64,000 nucleotides of DNA, taken from positions 62,909,295 to 62,973,294 of the forward strand of contig OU015524.1 of NCBI GenBank assembly GCA_907165065.1, given 5' to 3'. Position numbers and translations under genes: made by a program. Source of the stretch: Caprimulgus europaeus (Eukaryota; Chordata; Aves; Caprimulgiformes; Caprimulgidae). Within the stretch, counting starts at the first letter, position 1, and every line of letters begins with the position of its first letter. Below the pieces are notes generated by a model that was given only the letters and a program-made list of their open reading frames with translations, was not told where the DNA came from and did no database searches. Positions 22,763 to 36,209 of the stretch are shown here, one piece after another.

Positions 22763-25700
22763 GAGGGGCTAACCAAGTCTCATCTGTCTTTATGTAAATA
22801 TCCGTCACAATATAGTGGGTCAGGTGAGAAGAAACATCACAATCAGCAGGCAGAATTAACTCTGAAATGAGTGTCCTGAAAAATAGAACAACAGTGATAT
22901 AAAGCCAATGAGGCCTCCTTGGAAATAGAAATGAAAAGAACAAGATATGTTTTTTTTCTTAGAGAGCTTAAACTAATTTAATGTACATGAAATAACCTTG
23001 ACTTGCATACCTCTCTCTATTATGTGTATATTAGACATATATAATATCACTATGTATGTAGCAGAGGTTCACATTCAAGTATTACAGGTGTTGTTAGTAG
23101 AATCTAACTGTCAAAGAGATTCAAAGGATTTAATAATCAGATTATTTCTTTCTAGTTTCTTCCTTCCCTGACCAGGCAGGAAGTAAGAAGTGCCAGTTTC
23201 AAGGATATTTAAAAGATGCATAGAGATATAAGCTATCTTTCCTGTAATATCTTAATTTTTGTAGTAAAGCACCTGGGACTTGCAGAGTCCTGTAAGACAT
23301 GCTAAGAGGTTCCTTAGTTCCTGCATGGTAGAGACCTGGAGCTGCCTAAGGAACACTCATGTAAACTGGCTGAGTATAAAAATCTCAGAGAAGAATCCAA
23401 TGCCAGATAAATTGCGTTATTACAGCTTTTGGTTTTTTTCCCTGATGAATCCCCTGGGTGAGATTGAGAAAGAAACATGAACTTAAACCTTGACTAGATC
23501 TATCTTTTCAAGGAGTAGATGACCACAGTTTTTCCTCCTCTTGCCTCTGAACCTTGGACTTGGGCAATGTTTGGGGGTGCTGCAGTTTAGAGCAGAAGAT
23601 GCTGTTATTTGAGATCTGTAATGTGATTTTCAATTGTTTGACTCTGGAAAAGGAGAGATTTTAGGGTATCAAAGGTGCTAAATTAACTTACCAAGAAACA
23701 GATAACAAGGCAGCAGCTGTGTTAGCAAAACTACAGCACAACTGGTGACTTGGAAATCACTGGTATGAAAGGGGATGGAAGTTTTAAAACCTCTTGAGTC
23801 ATGCAGCATATGGTGCTCAGAAGAGGTTAAGAGCTACCCAAACAAAACTGTCCAGTAGTCCTGGAGCTCATAACACATAAATACTACAGGATTTACAGAT
23901 ATGCCAAGGAGGCAAAGGAAATTAAATGTTCTTCTACCTTCAGAAGGGGAATTAATGTAATAACATTCATTCCTTTTATAGATAATATTGCTATTTAGGA
24001 AGTCCTAAAGTACATGATGTCTTTGCTGATTAAATTTTCTGTGTAAGCAAAATGTTCATAAAGTGACATAACTGTGTTTTTCTTCCTACTTCGCTACTAG
24101 CAGCAGCAGTTCAGGTTTCTGGAATGCTGCAAGCCTTACTTTGCTTCCATTTCTAGGTGGCCTAATAGAAAAGACTGGAGGGAAAGCAGGGGAACGGAGA
24201 GAGAAAGAGTGATGCTACTGCAGTAAATCCTTCATTCAGTCTCTGTAACTCATTTGTACTTCCTGCCTTTCTCTTGCATCCTTTAACATATTTAGACTCT
24301 CTATGGCCTGATGTTTCCCACTTTAGGTCATTACTTCAATCCTGACCCAACAAAGTGACTGAAGTAATTTCCCTTTTTATACCTGGTGAGATGAGCTGAG
24401 AAACCAAGACCATCTCTTCCACTGGGCTCGAGCCTGCTAGACAGCTCTTTCCCTCCCACTTATGCCCCAGAGTCTCTTTTCCCATGCTGTGGGACCCCTT
24501 TCCCATAATGTAAGTTTTAGTGGATTGGTAAGTAAAGAGTGTTGAGTTGTGAGACAGATGTTTGGTCAGAGGATGTCAGACAGGCATCCTCTGCATTGTC
24601 TTCTGCAAGAAGTTCAACAGAAACAATTGCGGTGGGAAGTGTTTGGGCATGTCCTCTAAGGGAAAAAATTATAGGGGGTAATTTCACTGCCTCTAGACTG
24701 CCTTTTCTGACTTTTATATCCCTTTGTGGTAGAGCAGGCCCTTGTCTTGCTTTTTTAGTCAATTTAAAGAGTGAGTCAGGCCAAGTAGAGTCTATTTCAA
24801 AGTTTCCATATTAATTATGATGAGTCAAAGTAAAAATGAATATAAGATTAGTTGTTTTGCACTGTCCAATCTGATTAATAAGTACCCTTCTGCTGACCTC
24901 AAAATATGCTGTAAAATTTCAAGATAAGGACCAAAAAATGTACCAAGACACTTCTGCTGTTCTTGTATTTGTTTATTGAACTTCTGCTCCAGTTTCCTTT
25001 GCTGCCAATGGCTTTTAAATACAACTGAGCAAACTGTGGGCCGAATTAAAGGAAAGAAAAAAGATTTTTAAAGAAAATGGTGGGAGTTCAGCTGTGGAAT
25101 GTATATAAAATCAAAGTTTTTTTGTGTATAGTTTTGTTAAACAGAGATTTCCCTCTCAATAGATGGATCATTGCACTGCTCTGGATAGAGTTCTTGTGAC
25201 CGAACCCCTTAAGAGATCCAATGCTCTTGGACAGGAAAGCTCAAAACATCCTGTACAGAGTTTAAAGAGTCAAGACCAAAAGCCGTTGGCACCAGAGAAC
25301 ATTCAATCTAGAAACTACAAAAGGGAAAATAATTCACATGAGGAGAGGAGACACTTCTTGAAAACACTATAAAACACCTTTGGTTTTCATCAGTATCCTC
25401 TTAACTATTCTTGGATTTTTGAGTCGCTTGGCATGAGGTGATGCAAATCTGCTGCATGGCTCTGGGAGCAGCAAGGAGTGACAAGCTCAGCACATGCTGG
25501 CTGTTCACTCTGAGTGAAAGGTAGAGACACAAGCCATCCTGCAAATTTTTGCCTCAAGAATCAGGAAAAGATGCTTTTTTGTTCCATTTTGCCTCTTCAG
25601 AAACTGTCAGCAGCCCTCTTTCAGATGATGCATGTTAGAAGAGTCAATCTCCACCTCTTCAGTCTAAGCCTTTCTCTGTAGTGCCATTTGTCTCATTTTT

Positions 25701-28380
25701 GGCACTGATCAGCAGTTTTGCTCAGTGTATGTGGGACAATGCTGTAGACAATTTACAAACATCAGGAGAAAGAAGGGAGTTGGCAGTGTTTTTTAATTCC
25801 CATAAGCTCTTCTTTTTTATTGTTTCTAATGAGTAGCTGAAAAACAAAATGAGTATTTTATTTCTTGATGAGTGCAAATATTTGTCCAAAATAACTTAAA
25901 TTGTTTATTAATGTGACTCTTTTTGAACATTTCTTTTTTAGGCACCATGTGAAAACTCTTATTTCTTCCATGATGGGTATTTGTCATTGGCTCATGTGAA
26001 TGTTTTGGCAAACCAAAGGATGGATTGTTCCGTTTTGCTTGCTTGGATTGTGAAATGAGAATATCCATAACATGACAGGGCATGAAAGAGCCTGAAATGA
26101 GTTAAGGCTGGACTTTAATGAATGGGCTTTTCATTTAGCGGATTCTTTCTAAACAACTGTGTTAAATCCACTTTCAGTAAATCCAAAGGATGGTTGACAC
26201 ATACATTTCATATGGGTGGGTGTTGGCAGACTAGAACTGATGACACATCATTCCGGATGGGCCATTTTTTCTGCAGATGAGTGTTCTAGCTATTATATTT
26301 CAGCTGGAAGAACTGCTCTGGTGTAGATAAACAGTATGTACTGTGTTTAATCTGATTATCTCAGCTCAAAACCTGGACAGATGAGAATATTCTCAAAGTG
26401 GATACTCCAGGAATCATCCAACCAACATGAATCTCTCAGTCTTCATTGTAAAGGGGGCAGGTTTCTACCTGCTGGATTATGAGATAATGGATATTCCATG
26501 CTGAAGGTGGAAGAACTGAGCAGGCATATACAAGGATAACATGGGATAATGCCCAATGCTTCTTTCAAAGCTGTATATTTATTCAGATGAGGCGTCCCTC
26601 TAGGCAAGTGTTGCACCTGACTGTCTTTCAAGTTTTAAGCAATAAACAAAAATAACGCCTACAATCCATCCTTAAGAGAAAATTAAAGGGATCTAAATTC
26701 AAATGTGAGTATGATGGAAAATGTTGTACCTATGCATCTGTTGCAAGTAATTGAAAACACTGAATTTTGCCAAGACAATTGTGCCAAAAAATGCAGGTCA
26801 TTAGAAAACAAGAGCTGTAAGGAAGTGCAGGCAATAGTTGCATCATTTCGCTTTGCTCATCTTTTCAAGAAGTACAGGGTAAATGTACTATTTGTTCCCT
26901 AAGGAATTGCTATCCCACTTGAACCAGAACTTGATGTACATCTAGCTATGTAGTTTCTCATTATGATGTAGGCTTACCTCTCTTTTAGTTTTCAGAGGTA
27001 TCTCAAAGAGTACTAACGTCCACATGCCAGTTTGCATGGGAACAGTTCAAGGTGACTGACACTTGCTATGTGCTCTTGTTCACATCATAGAATACTGGAC
27101 CTGAGTCCTATAATCACAACCTCAAATAAACATCTGGGATTCCTGATTGCCAGTTTGTTCCTTGGAAAGTCATTTACATTCAGTGCTAGTCTGGAGAGAT
27201 GTTTTTGTGGGATGTGTGGCAAAAATGCTTTTAATCATATCTGTGCCGCTTGCCTGTGGCCACTTTTTATTATTGAAAGTACTAGTGTTTCAGTCCTTGG
27301 CGATCCTTTTGTGTTAGGTTTTGTATTACCTGGTAGGCATTTAGTTTCAGCTACAGACACTGACTCATGCCTGTAAAAACACCTCCTACTGCTTGGTGAG
27401 GCAATGGACTGTGAACAAACTTACTGTCATCAATCAAATTATTTCACAAACTTGTTTGACTTTTGTTGACCTTATGTTTTTAGAGCTGGGAATGCAAAAT
27501 GCAAGCTCTGTATCTCAGGGCTGAAAGTTTGGACCAGACAAGAGATATTGTTCCTTTGCACTCATATACAGGAATATAATTACAACCAGATCACTGGTGT
27601 GACTACTTAGAGAGGTAAAATGTAAAATCCTTGCATGTGTAAGCATAAACTCCACTTTTGCAGATGTTTTAATCTAATTAAATAAGTGGTTGAATGTTTC
27701 CAGGAAGAGTGCACAAGAATATATGAACACAGCAGAAAACAACTTCTCCTGTCTTTTTTAAAAGATGCTCAGATTTTTCACCCTAGCGTTTGCACACCCC
27801 TTGCCAATGTGACTGTAGGTTTATCACGCATTGAAAGACACCAGCCAGTACATTACATACATCAGTCTGTTAGTGTATCAGTGATTTAATTAGCATGCAA
27901 CAAACAGTTGCATACCTTGGAAACATTCCCATCTCCCTAACTACATGAAGTCTGACTATTTCCATATTTAATAACAAGTCATTATGATGGATAAGGGAGG
28001 GAGGATATAGAATTCAGTCAAATTACTATTTCAGGCATCATTTAACTACGGTATACAAGGAGTTAACATGGAAATTAAATGCCAGAGTAGACATGATAAA
28101 GCAATTTATCATTCTAGTCCAACCCTGATGTAGACTGGCACTGAACTGAAGGTTATTCACCTAACCTGGTTTGTGTCTGATTGTGCTGATTTTGAGAGCA
28201 AATGACTTCTGGTGCCTACAAGCTCATGGGGCTTCCAGTTTATCAGCAGATAATCACTGGTTGTCCTTCTCTTTCAGATTGGCTTGTGAACACACACCCT
28301 TATCGATTCCCACAGATGATGTAACTGGAGTGAAATGGGCCGCTGGAAGTGGTGGTTACTGAAACCTGGCACTGGTTCCC
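22756..28380. other. Non-coding, no recognised feature
   Basis: Unique AT-rich sequence with many short frames (at most about 102 codons, 27068-27376) and no family signatures. I see no further CR1 terminus, LTR or RNA gene over these 5.6 kb. Confidence 0.5.
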
Positions 28381-28440
28381 TCGGATTGCGTAGGACACGA
28401 CAAGCACTCGCACGTGCATTAGTTACGCACGTGCCTGCTT
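28381..28440. promoter_or_regulatory. CpG cluster with twin CACGTG E-boxes
   Basis: Seven CpG dinucleotides lie within 60 bp, in a region where CpG is otherwise scarce. The nonamer CGCACGTGC occurs twice (28409-28417 and 28426-28434), exactly 17 bp apart, and each copy contains the palindromic E-box CACGTG (28411-28416, 28428-28433). CACGTG is the canonical site for bHLH factors such as USF, MYC/MAX and CLOCK/BMAL1. A role as a regulatory element is inference: no transcript start, TATA box or exon is recognisable next to it. Confidence 0.35.
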
Positions 28441-31400
28441 CCACTCAGTCTATGAGAGAGGAAGGGTTTGTGTAGCAGTGCGGTATGGCACAGGGTGTTG
28501 AAAGGCTACTGCACATATCTGACTCCCTCTAACTTTTAATTTTAGATGCCTAGATTTTACCAAGGAATCTTTCCCCTTAAGCAGTGGCCTGTACTGGTGC
28601 TAAGAGCCATGTAAAGTGTGTCTGCTCTGTAACTCCCTGTGTGGCACTTCCAGTTCTCCTCTGGCCATGTATCTGGGGCTGCTGCAGCCAATGATGGGCA
28701 AGGGAGATGAAAATGTGGCTCCTTTCAGAGCCACTGTTGACCCGTTGCATTCTGAGTAGAGCTGCCCAGGATGGCTGAATTGAAACAATATCATAATAAA
28801 GGATTTCTGCTCTAGAAATTGAGCCAACTGAGCTTTGGTTTTTCTAAGACCTTGGTCACCTGATGTAATCAGGGTAACCTGGTATAACCAAGGTAACCTT
28901 GACTGTAATTGGAAGGCAAACAATCATATTGAAAATGACATCTTGTAACGTTGCAATAATCTGTGGTGGTTTACTATGGGTCATTGTGGACTAGCTGCTT
29001 TGGCTAAACTGACAGGTGATGCTAACTGAAACCAAAACTTTCTGAAGTACTATAATTCTTCTTAGCCTATCCATTTTTTTTCCTGTAAGCTGAATTGAAA
29101 ACTTGTGTTCATAGCATTTCAGCTAAAGTTTTACAACTATTTAGTTGATTTAAATTTGTTTTTTTGATATTATTTCCAATATATTAAAAAAATTCTCCCC
29201 CATTTTTAAAACAATATTTTGAATTTTTTAAAGTTTCCAGTGCATCTTCAGTAATGGAAGAAAAATGTGCTGCATAATAAGAGTTCTGAGACAAACATAT
29301 CTGTGCGATGCTGCAAGGTTTTTTTTTGTTGTGGATTTTTTTTTTTAATTAAAGTAGAGATTGATCTCAGCCAGGTGTTATTCACACTAGCTTCTTAAGT
29401 GGATTGTAAATTGGAAATAAATCTGGAGGAATAAATGGCATGCTCTTCTGCTGTTTGGTCTTGTGAAAAATGTACCTGATGATTACAGTCTCAGGCCCCT
29501 GCTTTTGCTGCACAGGTGAGCACAGGCAAACAGGTGAGCAAAACTGTTCTTGAAAGACATCAGTAAGAGGGAAAATTATCCGTTGCACCCATAGAGTACC
29601 AGAATCAATTGCTTGGGCAGTCAGAAAGCTGAAATCACCTTTGCTGGTGGAAATTTTCTTTCTGATTTTTTCTATGGACCAGAGAACTGGATTGCCCTTG
29701 GTTTCTCTCTCTCCTCTAACCCTAGTAAAGCTTCTATTGCTTCTATGCTATTCAGTGCTTTTCAGGAACCCAAGGTGGTGGGTTACTGCAGACTCTCTAA
29801 ACAGCACTTTCAAGACACAATTAAGAAAATTATTTTGGAAGGATTTATTTGCATCCAGATGGCTGGCCACAAATGTGCAGGCCAATATGTTGTCCATCAG
29901 CTCTCAGTGAGTATCATAATGGCTTGGGGTTTTGCATGCTATAATCCAGGATGTAAACTCTGTGTCTGTCAGCTTATTCATATTCAAGCCCTGCCCAGTA
30001 TACACGGGAGCAAATCTAGTTGGATCTTCTTGGGCAGTGGCTATCCAATTTTGGAGTGTCTGTTGACGTCTTGAAACATCCTTTGGTTCCTTACAGAAAC
30101 AAAACCAAGCTCTTTCAAACATGTTCACCAAACTGAGCTGTGTAAACATGTCACTTTTCATCAAAATCTGAACTGTTTGGGAAGTTTTACATGTGTCTGT
30201 TCTCATGTGCTCTGTCTTCCTCTCTCCTTTACTTTTTTCCCTACCCCACCCTCTTCCCTCCTTCCTGTCAAAACAGTGACAGCTTATGTTTTGCAATACA
30301 GGCAAATTTTTATTTTAGCAAAACTTAATATAGTAAAAAATGTTGGCTATCTATCTCTAAATGTGTGCTTTCCTATGCTGCCTAGCATGAGGGTAAAAAG
30401 TACCTCCCCCACCCATAAGTTATTAATGCAAGACAATATATTCCTGTTAGTTGAAACACCTCTTTATTTTTAAGGCGTACAAGCAGTGTCCTTTCCTCGC
30501 CCTCTATCCTCCCCCCATAACAAAACAAAGCAAAGGCCAGCAGGACCAGAGAGTGTGAATTCCACTGCCTCTCTTCTGAGCCACGCACCCCCTTCCCTCC
30601 CGCAGGGAGGTGAACACCATCCACACACATCATTTGAGACAGGAACAACATAACACAATCTGTTTTCAAATTTTCTAAATATTTCCCGACTTCCATTGCA
30701 GGCTGTTGTCTTTACGCTGTGAATTTGTGCCAAAAACTCCCCAACAGCATTCTTCTCTGCCTTCCCAAATCACTCGGAAAGCACACAAACCTTTCCTTGA
30801 GTCATTGATTTCCACAAGAAAGTGTTTGTGTTTATTACATATGAAGGAAGAATGGCTAGACTGCACATTTTACAGCTCACAGCTCTTCAGTGAAAGCCAC
30901 AAATAAGGTCTTTGACAGCACAGGGCTGCTTTCTTCTCTCAGTATTTCAATCTGTGAACAGGACTTCTCCTTTCCCAGAACATCCTGGGTGCTGCTGTGC
31001 TGGGTAGGAAACAACTGCCTGGCAGTTTTCTACCCCTTTCAAGCCCACAAGGCTCTGAAACGTGTTGTACCGTCTATAAATGGTTTTGCTGCCTGAATGA
31101 AAAGCTTTTGATGTGTACACAGTGCAATTTCATAGGATAATAATCATCTGTATTTCAGAGAGCTATACTGAGTGGCTTAGTCTAGACAAGAATGTGTTAA
31201 ATTAGTACTGGAACAATTTAGCAGACACTGAATTAATTAGGAGAGGGGTTTTTTCCTACTGTAAAAAAGTAAGATATCTAGCACCTAATAATTAAGTTAG
31301 ACCATAGAAATTTTCAGAATTCATCTTTAGAAGCACTTGAAGTGATCAAGTGACTAATACTTGTCAGTGAGGGCCTACACTCGTGACAGTAGCAGTTTGC

Positions 31401-32791
31401 TCTGCCCTATATGAATGCATTTGTGCCTGGCCATGACTGTATTTTGAGGAGGCATAATCCTTGATTGCCTCCATTTCTTTCCTCACTTCTCTAGCAACAT
31501 AGCACATTTGTACTCTTGTATTTCTGTGCATTTTTTCCTCTGGGTCAAAACCACTATCACTTTGTACTTTTGTAAAGTACTACTGGAGCACGGGTCCTAC
31601 CATTTGGTGTTTGTGTTTCAGCTCTCCCACTCTTCACAGAGCTGTTCCAAAACTGAAAGCATGATTTAGTGATTTAAGCAAAGAAAGGAGGTTAATAGAC
31701 TGTGGTTCTGTTTCTCAATAGGGCATCAGTAGCTGTCATGTAAAACTGACAAACAACTTTTTAAGTTCCTTGAGCCACACTGTAAAACAATACTCTGCAC
31801 TGGGGTTTGACTAAATTTGCAGGTGCTCAGCATCAGGCAAATAGAATGAGTTTCCTTTCCATTCAAAAACCTGTACCTGAAAGATTGATCTTTTGTCCCT
31901 AACTGTGTCATCTGGTTTAAAACATATACTACCTGTCCTTATGGCCTTGTATTTTTGTGCTAGTTCATAGTGCAGTCAACATAAAGAGGTCTGTGTACTT
32001 TCTGATGTGTGAAGAGCTCATATTATCCACAGGTCTGAAACCACATTGCCACAACCTGATGTCTGAAATCTGAAAATCTGAGTGAATATGTCCTAATTTT
32101 GACACCCAGATTCTGAGGCACCCGTGTTAAATGGCCTCTGATAATCATATCAGTTGTTCCAATTGTCTAATACAAATGGACTATCCCAAAGCTTAATTTT
32201 TCATCCTTACAAAATGTGTCAGGGTACCTATATATAGCTGATATAACGATAGGAAACATCATCTCTATTGCTATGGAATAGTTGTTTTGCAAAATTATGT
32301 TTTCCAAAATGAGATATCTGAACTTTGTTTAACGTTTGTTTGCTTGATTCAGACAGAAGATCAGTCTTTCCACTGAGCTCGGGGGAAAGGTTGACAGAAC
32401 CTATGTTTTGGTCTGTGTTGACAAGATCTAGTTTGATCTGGGGATGCTCCTTCACTTGTGGTCCTGAAGTTCCCAGTCATTGTTCATGGCATATGTTTCA
32501 ATGAGACCAGTCACTTCAATAAAGCCCATTTCTAATGTAATTAACAAGAATATTTTGCTGTCATTATCAGCAAATGTGTGTGAAAAAATACAGGAAATGC
32601 TGTTACTTTATTTCAGGAGACTATGAAGACGACCAAGCAGGCAAGTAAGATAAGACATAGCAAGACAAATAGAACATATCTATGCTAACTACTGGGTGTG
32701 TGACCAAGGACTGGATCCAGTCACTATTTCTATGCACAGCTTCACACATATCTCAGGCTCTGGAGAGAGAGATCATAAAGTATATTGAAAG
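28441..32791. other. Non-coding; inverted repeats and antisense open frames
   Basis: Contains the compound inverted repeat at 28849-28894 and two open frames that overlap antisense: plus 29613-30074 (153 codons) and minus 29904-30305 (133 codons). I recognise no domain in either. Their lengths are close to the chance maximum for this window, and the A/T composition does not change across them. No gene called. Confidence 0.45.
28849..28894. repeat. Compound inverted repeat
   Basis: The outer arms ACCTTGGT (28849-28856) and ACCAAGGT (28887-28894) are perfect reverse complements. An inner pair, GGTCACCTGA (28854-28863) and TCAGGGTAACC (28869-28879), pairs with small interruptions around a 5-nt loop. 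The two foldings share bases and are alternatives. No RNA function is claimed. Confidence 0.75.
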
Positions 32792-33436
32792 CATAGAATC
32801 ATAGAGCCATTTTGACCTTTAAGATCATCAAGACCAACCATTAACCTACCACTGCCAAGTCCACCACTAAACCATGTCTTCAAGAACCTCATCTACACAT
32901 ATTTTAAACACCTCCATGGATGGTGACTCAACCACTTCCCTGGGCAGCCTGTTACAATGTTTGATAACCCTTACAGTGAAGAAATTTTTCCTAATATCCA
33001 GTCTAAACCTCCCCTAGCACAACTTGACATAATTTTCTCTTGTCCTATCACTTGTTACTTGGGAGAAGAGACACACACCCACCTCGCTACAACCTCCTTT
33101 CAGGCAGTTGTAGGGAGCGATAAGGTCTCCCCTCATCCTCCTTTTCTAAAGAATGAACAATCCCAGTTCCCTCAGCTGCTCCTCATAGGACTTGTGCTCC
33201 AGACCCTTCACCAGCTTCACTGCCCTTCTTTGGATGTGCTCCAGTACCTCAATGTCTTTCATGTAGTGAGGGGCCCAAAACGGAACAGAGTACTCGAGGA
33301 GTGGCCTCACCAATGTTCAGTACAGGGGGACAATCACTTCCCTAGTCCTGCTGGCCACACTATTTCTGATACAAACCAGGATTCTATTGGCCTTCTTGGC
33401 TACCTGGGCACACTGCTGGCTCATGTTCAGCTGAGG
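32792..33436 (-). mobile_element. CR1 LINE, 5'-truncated, about 0.65 kb (minus strand)
   Basis: The 3' end is at the left (CATAGAATCATAGAGCCATT), followed by 'gatcatcaagaccaaccatta' and the reverse-complemented ORF2 tail 'ccttacagtgaagaaatttttcctaatatccagtctaaacctcccctagcac'. The copy ends at 'ctggctcatgttcagctgag' (the minus-strand block for 'LNMSQQCA'). The 'aagaccaaccattaacc' 3' end marks a CR1 sublineage distinct from that at 22020. The ORF is broken; the plus-strand frame of 163 codons at 32957-33448 is its antisense shadow. Confidence 0.96.
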
Positions 33437-36186
33437 ATGCAGATCTGACTGTGTTTAAGCAGTCTGGGTGGATCAAACAGAGTGGAAACTGGGTCTCACC
33501 ACAGGTCTCCCAGAAGACACAGCAATCATTTCCAGATGCAATTTCCCTTCTTGGAGGCAGGGGATGCTGGTATCTCTTAAGTGTTTGAACTTAGGCTGTG
33601 AACAGTGGGTGCCTGACTCAAAGAGATTTGGGGCAAACAAGGCCTGCAATGTGGGCAAAAATCTGAGTCATGAGGAACAGAAAGTTTGTGTCTGCACTTG
33701 AATCTGCTCCCATTCCTGCTTATGAGTGTGTGATGGCCTTTTAACAGCATGTGCTTCAGGTTTCTGCCCCAGTATGAGCTACAGAACTGTGGACACTGTG
33801 GGCTGTGCAGGCAATTCCTTTTGGGGCACTCTACCACTAAACCAGTTTAATAGCTCTCCAGACTGTTTTTACAGCTGAATAAGGTGCAGGGATTGGACTA
33901 TGGGCCTTTCATCTTAGAGATGGCTCCCTACCATATGTTTTTGTTATGAAGAAGGTAAAATCTTCCAAAGTTTGATGTTACACAGCTAAAAGTTTGCACA
34001 GGACTTTAGAAAAACAAAACAATCTACATTATTATAAAAATAGAGCTCTTATATGTAATGAGCTAAAGTGACTATATTGCAGTTTTACAGCTAATTTGGG
34101 AAGTCCTTGTCACTGTTCCCATAGTTTTAAAGCCCAAAAGTATGAAGAATTTTTGAAGAAACTAAGTAACTGGAACTACAATGGACAACTTCATGCAGGG
34201 GATGAATTGGCTGTTCAGCAGAATAGTTCCTGTGTTGTAGGAGAACTTGCTCCTCTGCTTTCTGCCTCCTTTGTGCAAACTGCCTGTGCAGAGCTGAGAC
34301 AGTCTTGCTGGGCAGCAATCAATACAGTGCTGCATACCACCAGCCATTCTGGAATCTACTTCTCCCACCCACACTGTGGTGGTTTCACAATGTACTTTCT
34401 TGTACCGTAGCAAGGACAGCCTCCTCAGGACATGTTTTTCTTAGTCACATGGATTTGTCAGATCCAGACTTTTTTTCTAATCAAATAAGCTTTTCAGTGT
34501 GTACTCAGCATTGAATGAGCCCAAAGACTCACATAACCAGTCCAGGTGACTCTTTAAGGAGGCTTTTAATATCTGTAATTTACTGCCTATGTTTTCTCTT
34601 CTTTGAAGCGTACCTCACTTCCCCGCTTGGACTGAGCAGCACCACGGCACCCGTTCTGAGTAAAAAATGACAATATGGTCCTTTATCAGCAGTGAGCAAT
34701 ATTTAATTCAAATGTTGACGCTGCAAAACTACACTGACAAAGGACTGTGTAGGGGTGGATGGGTTGGGAAAACCTGTGGGACAGCATGAGGAATTAGCAT
34801 GTGGGCAGCGTGACTCCTTGGTTAAGCATGGAGACCCAACAGATCTGGCTCTGTCAGACAGAGCCTGAGCTTACCTGGGCCAGTAGAGCTCTGCCACATT
34901 CAGTGCCACTACAGCAGTTTATGAAATGTGAGGTTTTTATTTTTGAATATCCTCCTCTCTGGTGATCACCTTACTAGTCAGATTCCTTTTCCTGAGGGTG
35001 CATTGCCTAGCTGTTAAATTTCAAATTATCCAGATAAAAAACGTGCCAGTAAGGCTTTGGTCTGCTTTCTGCGTTGCTGTTAGTAGTTGATGAGCAATGG
35101 TACTTGGCTACGCCATCCGCTGGGGCTTAATCTCCCCATCATATTAATAGTTATATCACAGAAGTCCACTGAATGGAGACTGTTCCTTCTTGAAAAATTG
35201 CTCTCTCCCCTAAAGTAAAGGATCTGTGTGAGAAAAGAGACACCTTGTAACGCCGGTTTAATTTTTCAAAACAACTTGAATTTTGAAAGGACCATAACAC
35301 ATTTTGTTTACTTTGTTATTGTCATGTAAAGGACAAGACCTGTGTCCTGTGGACTGCCAGACATGTAGCATCACTGAGGACAGCTTCATTCTCACATCAG
35401 GGAGTCCTGTGAGCTACTATCTTGCTGCTGGTAGTGTGACCCATGACTGGGAAGGCTGACCTCTCCAGCATGGGACCATGGACCACAGCACAACCTGCTC
35501 AGTGTGCTGCCTGGAGAAGCTTGGTCAAAGTTCGTCTGGAGGCATTCACTGTTACACTGTGCTCTGTAGTCTGGGCATGTGTTAAATATAGGAATAGCAA
35601 GGAATAGCATCTGGAAGAATAGAGGGAGAAGAGGGAACCCGAGGTAAAAAGAAGACAATACTAGTCAGATGCACTGTTTGTTACTGGTTTCAGTCAGTTT
35701 TTCCCCACTTCTCCTCTAAAATTCTGTTTGGAAATTAAAAACCCTTTTATCCTTCTCCTGCTGGGCTTGTGATTACAAATAAAAATATAAGCATGTATGT
35801 GGCCCTCTTGAATCACATTTTCTACATAGCTGTATTGAATTGAGATCTTCCAAACAAGGCACGATCTTTTCAGAAATCTTTTTTTCACTAATGCTTCCCA
35901 TCAGCCTGCTGCAGGCATTCAAAAAGTCAATGTTTAATCAATGGAGAAAAATGACAATGATGTCAAACAGAATGCTGAGTTCCTGCAGGCCACAGGTTGA
36001 AAAGAGAAGGTTTTTGTCAGTTAATTGAAATATAAACAGGATTTTTCTGGTGTGCTATTTCCCCCCATTTGTTCTCTCTTTGCTAATATTTAACAGGCCT
36101 TTCTTGATTACAGTGCCAGAATTATACTCTAAATGCAAACTGAAGGTTGTTTTTTTGTCCTCTAATCAGTGGCTATATGTATGAAA

Positions 36187-36209
36187 TCTCTCTCTCTCTC
36201 TCTCTCTCT
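36187..36209. repeat. (TC)n microsatellite
   Basis: An uninterrupted run of 23 nt, (TC)11 plus T. On the opposite strand it reads GA repeats. Confidence 0.98.

Noticed and set aside
28962..29035. TGTGGTGGTTT start resembling the avian LTR head
   Set aside because: Similarity stops after about 11 bases and none of the downstream LTR blocks (GAGAAT..GGGTAAAA, AAT tract) follow.
32957..33448. 163-codon plus-strand open frame, the longest in the window
   Set aside because: It lies antisense to a minus-strand CR1 and encodes only the reverse-frame shadow of that element.
36187..36209. (TC)n/(GA)n as a GAGA-type regulatory element
   Set aside because: A pure dinucleotide run is fully explained as a microsatellite, with no promoter signals around it.
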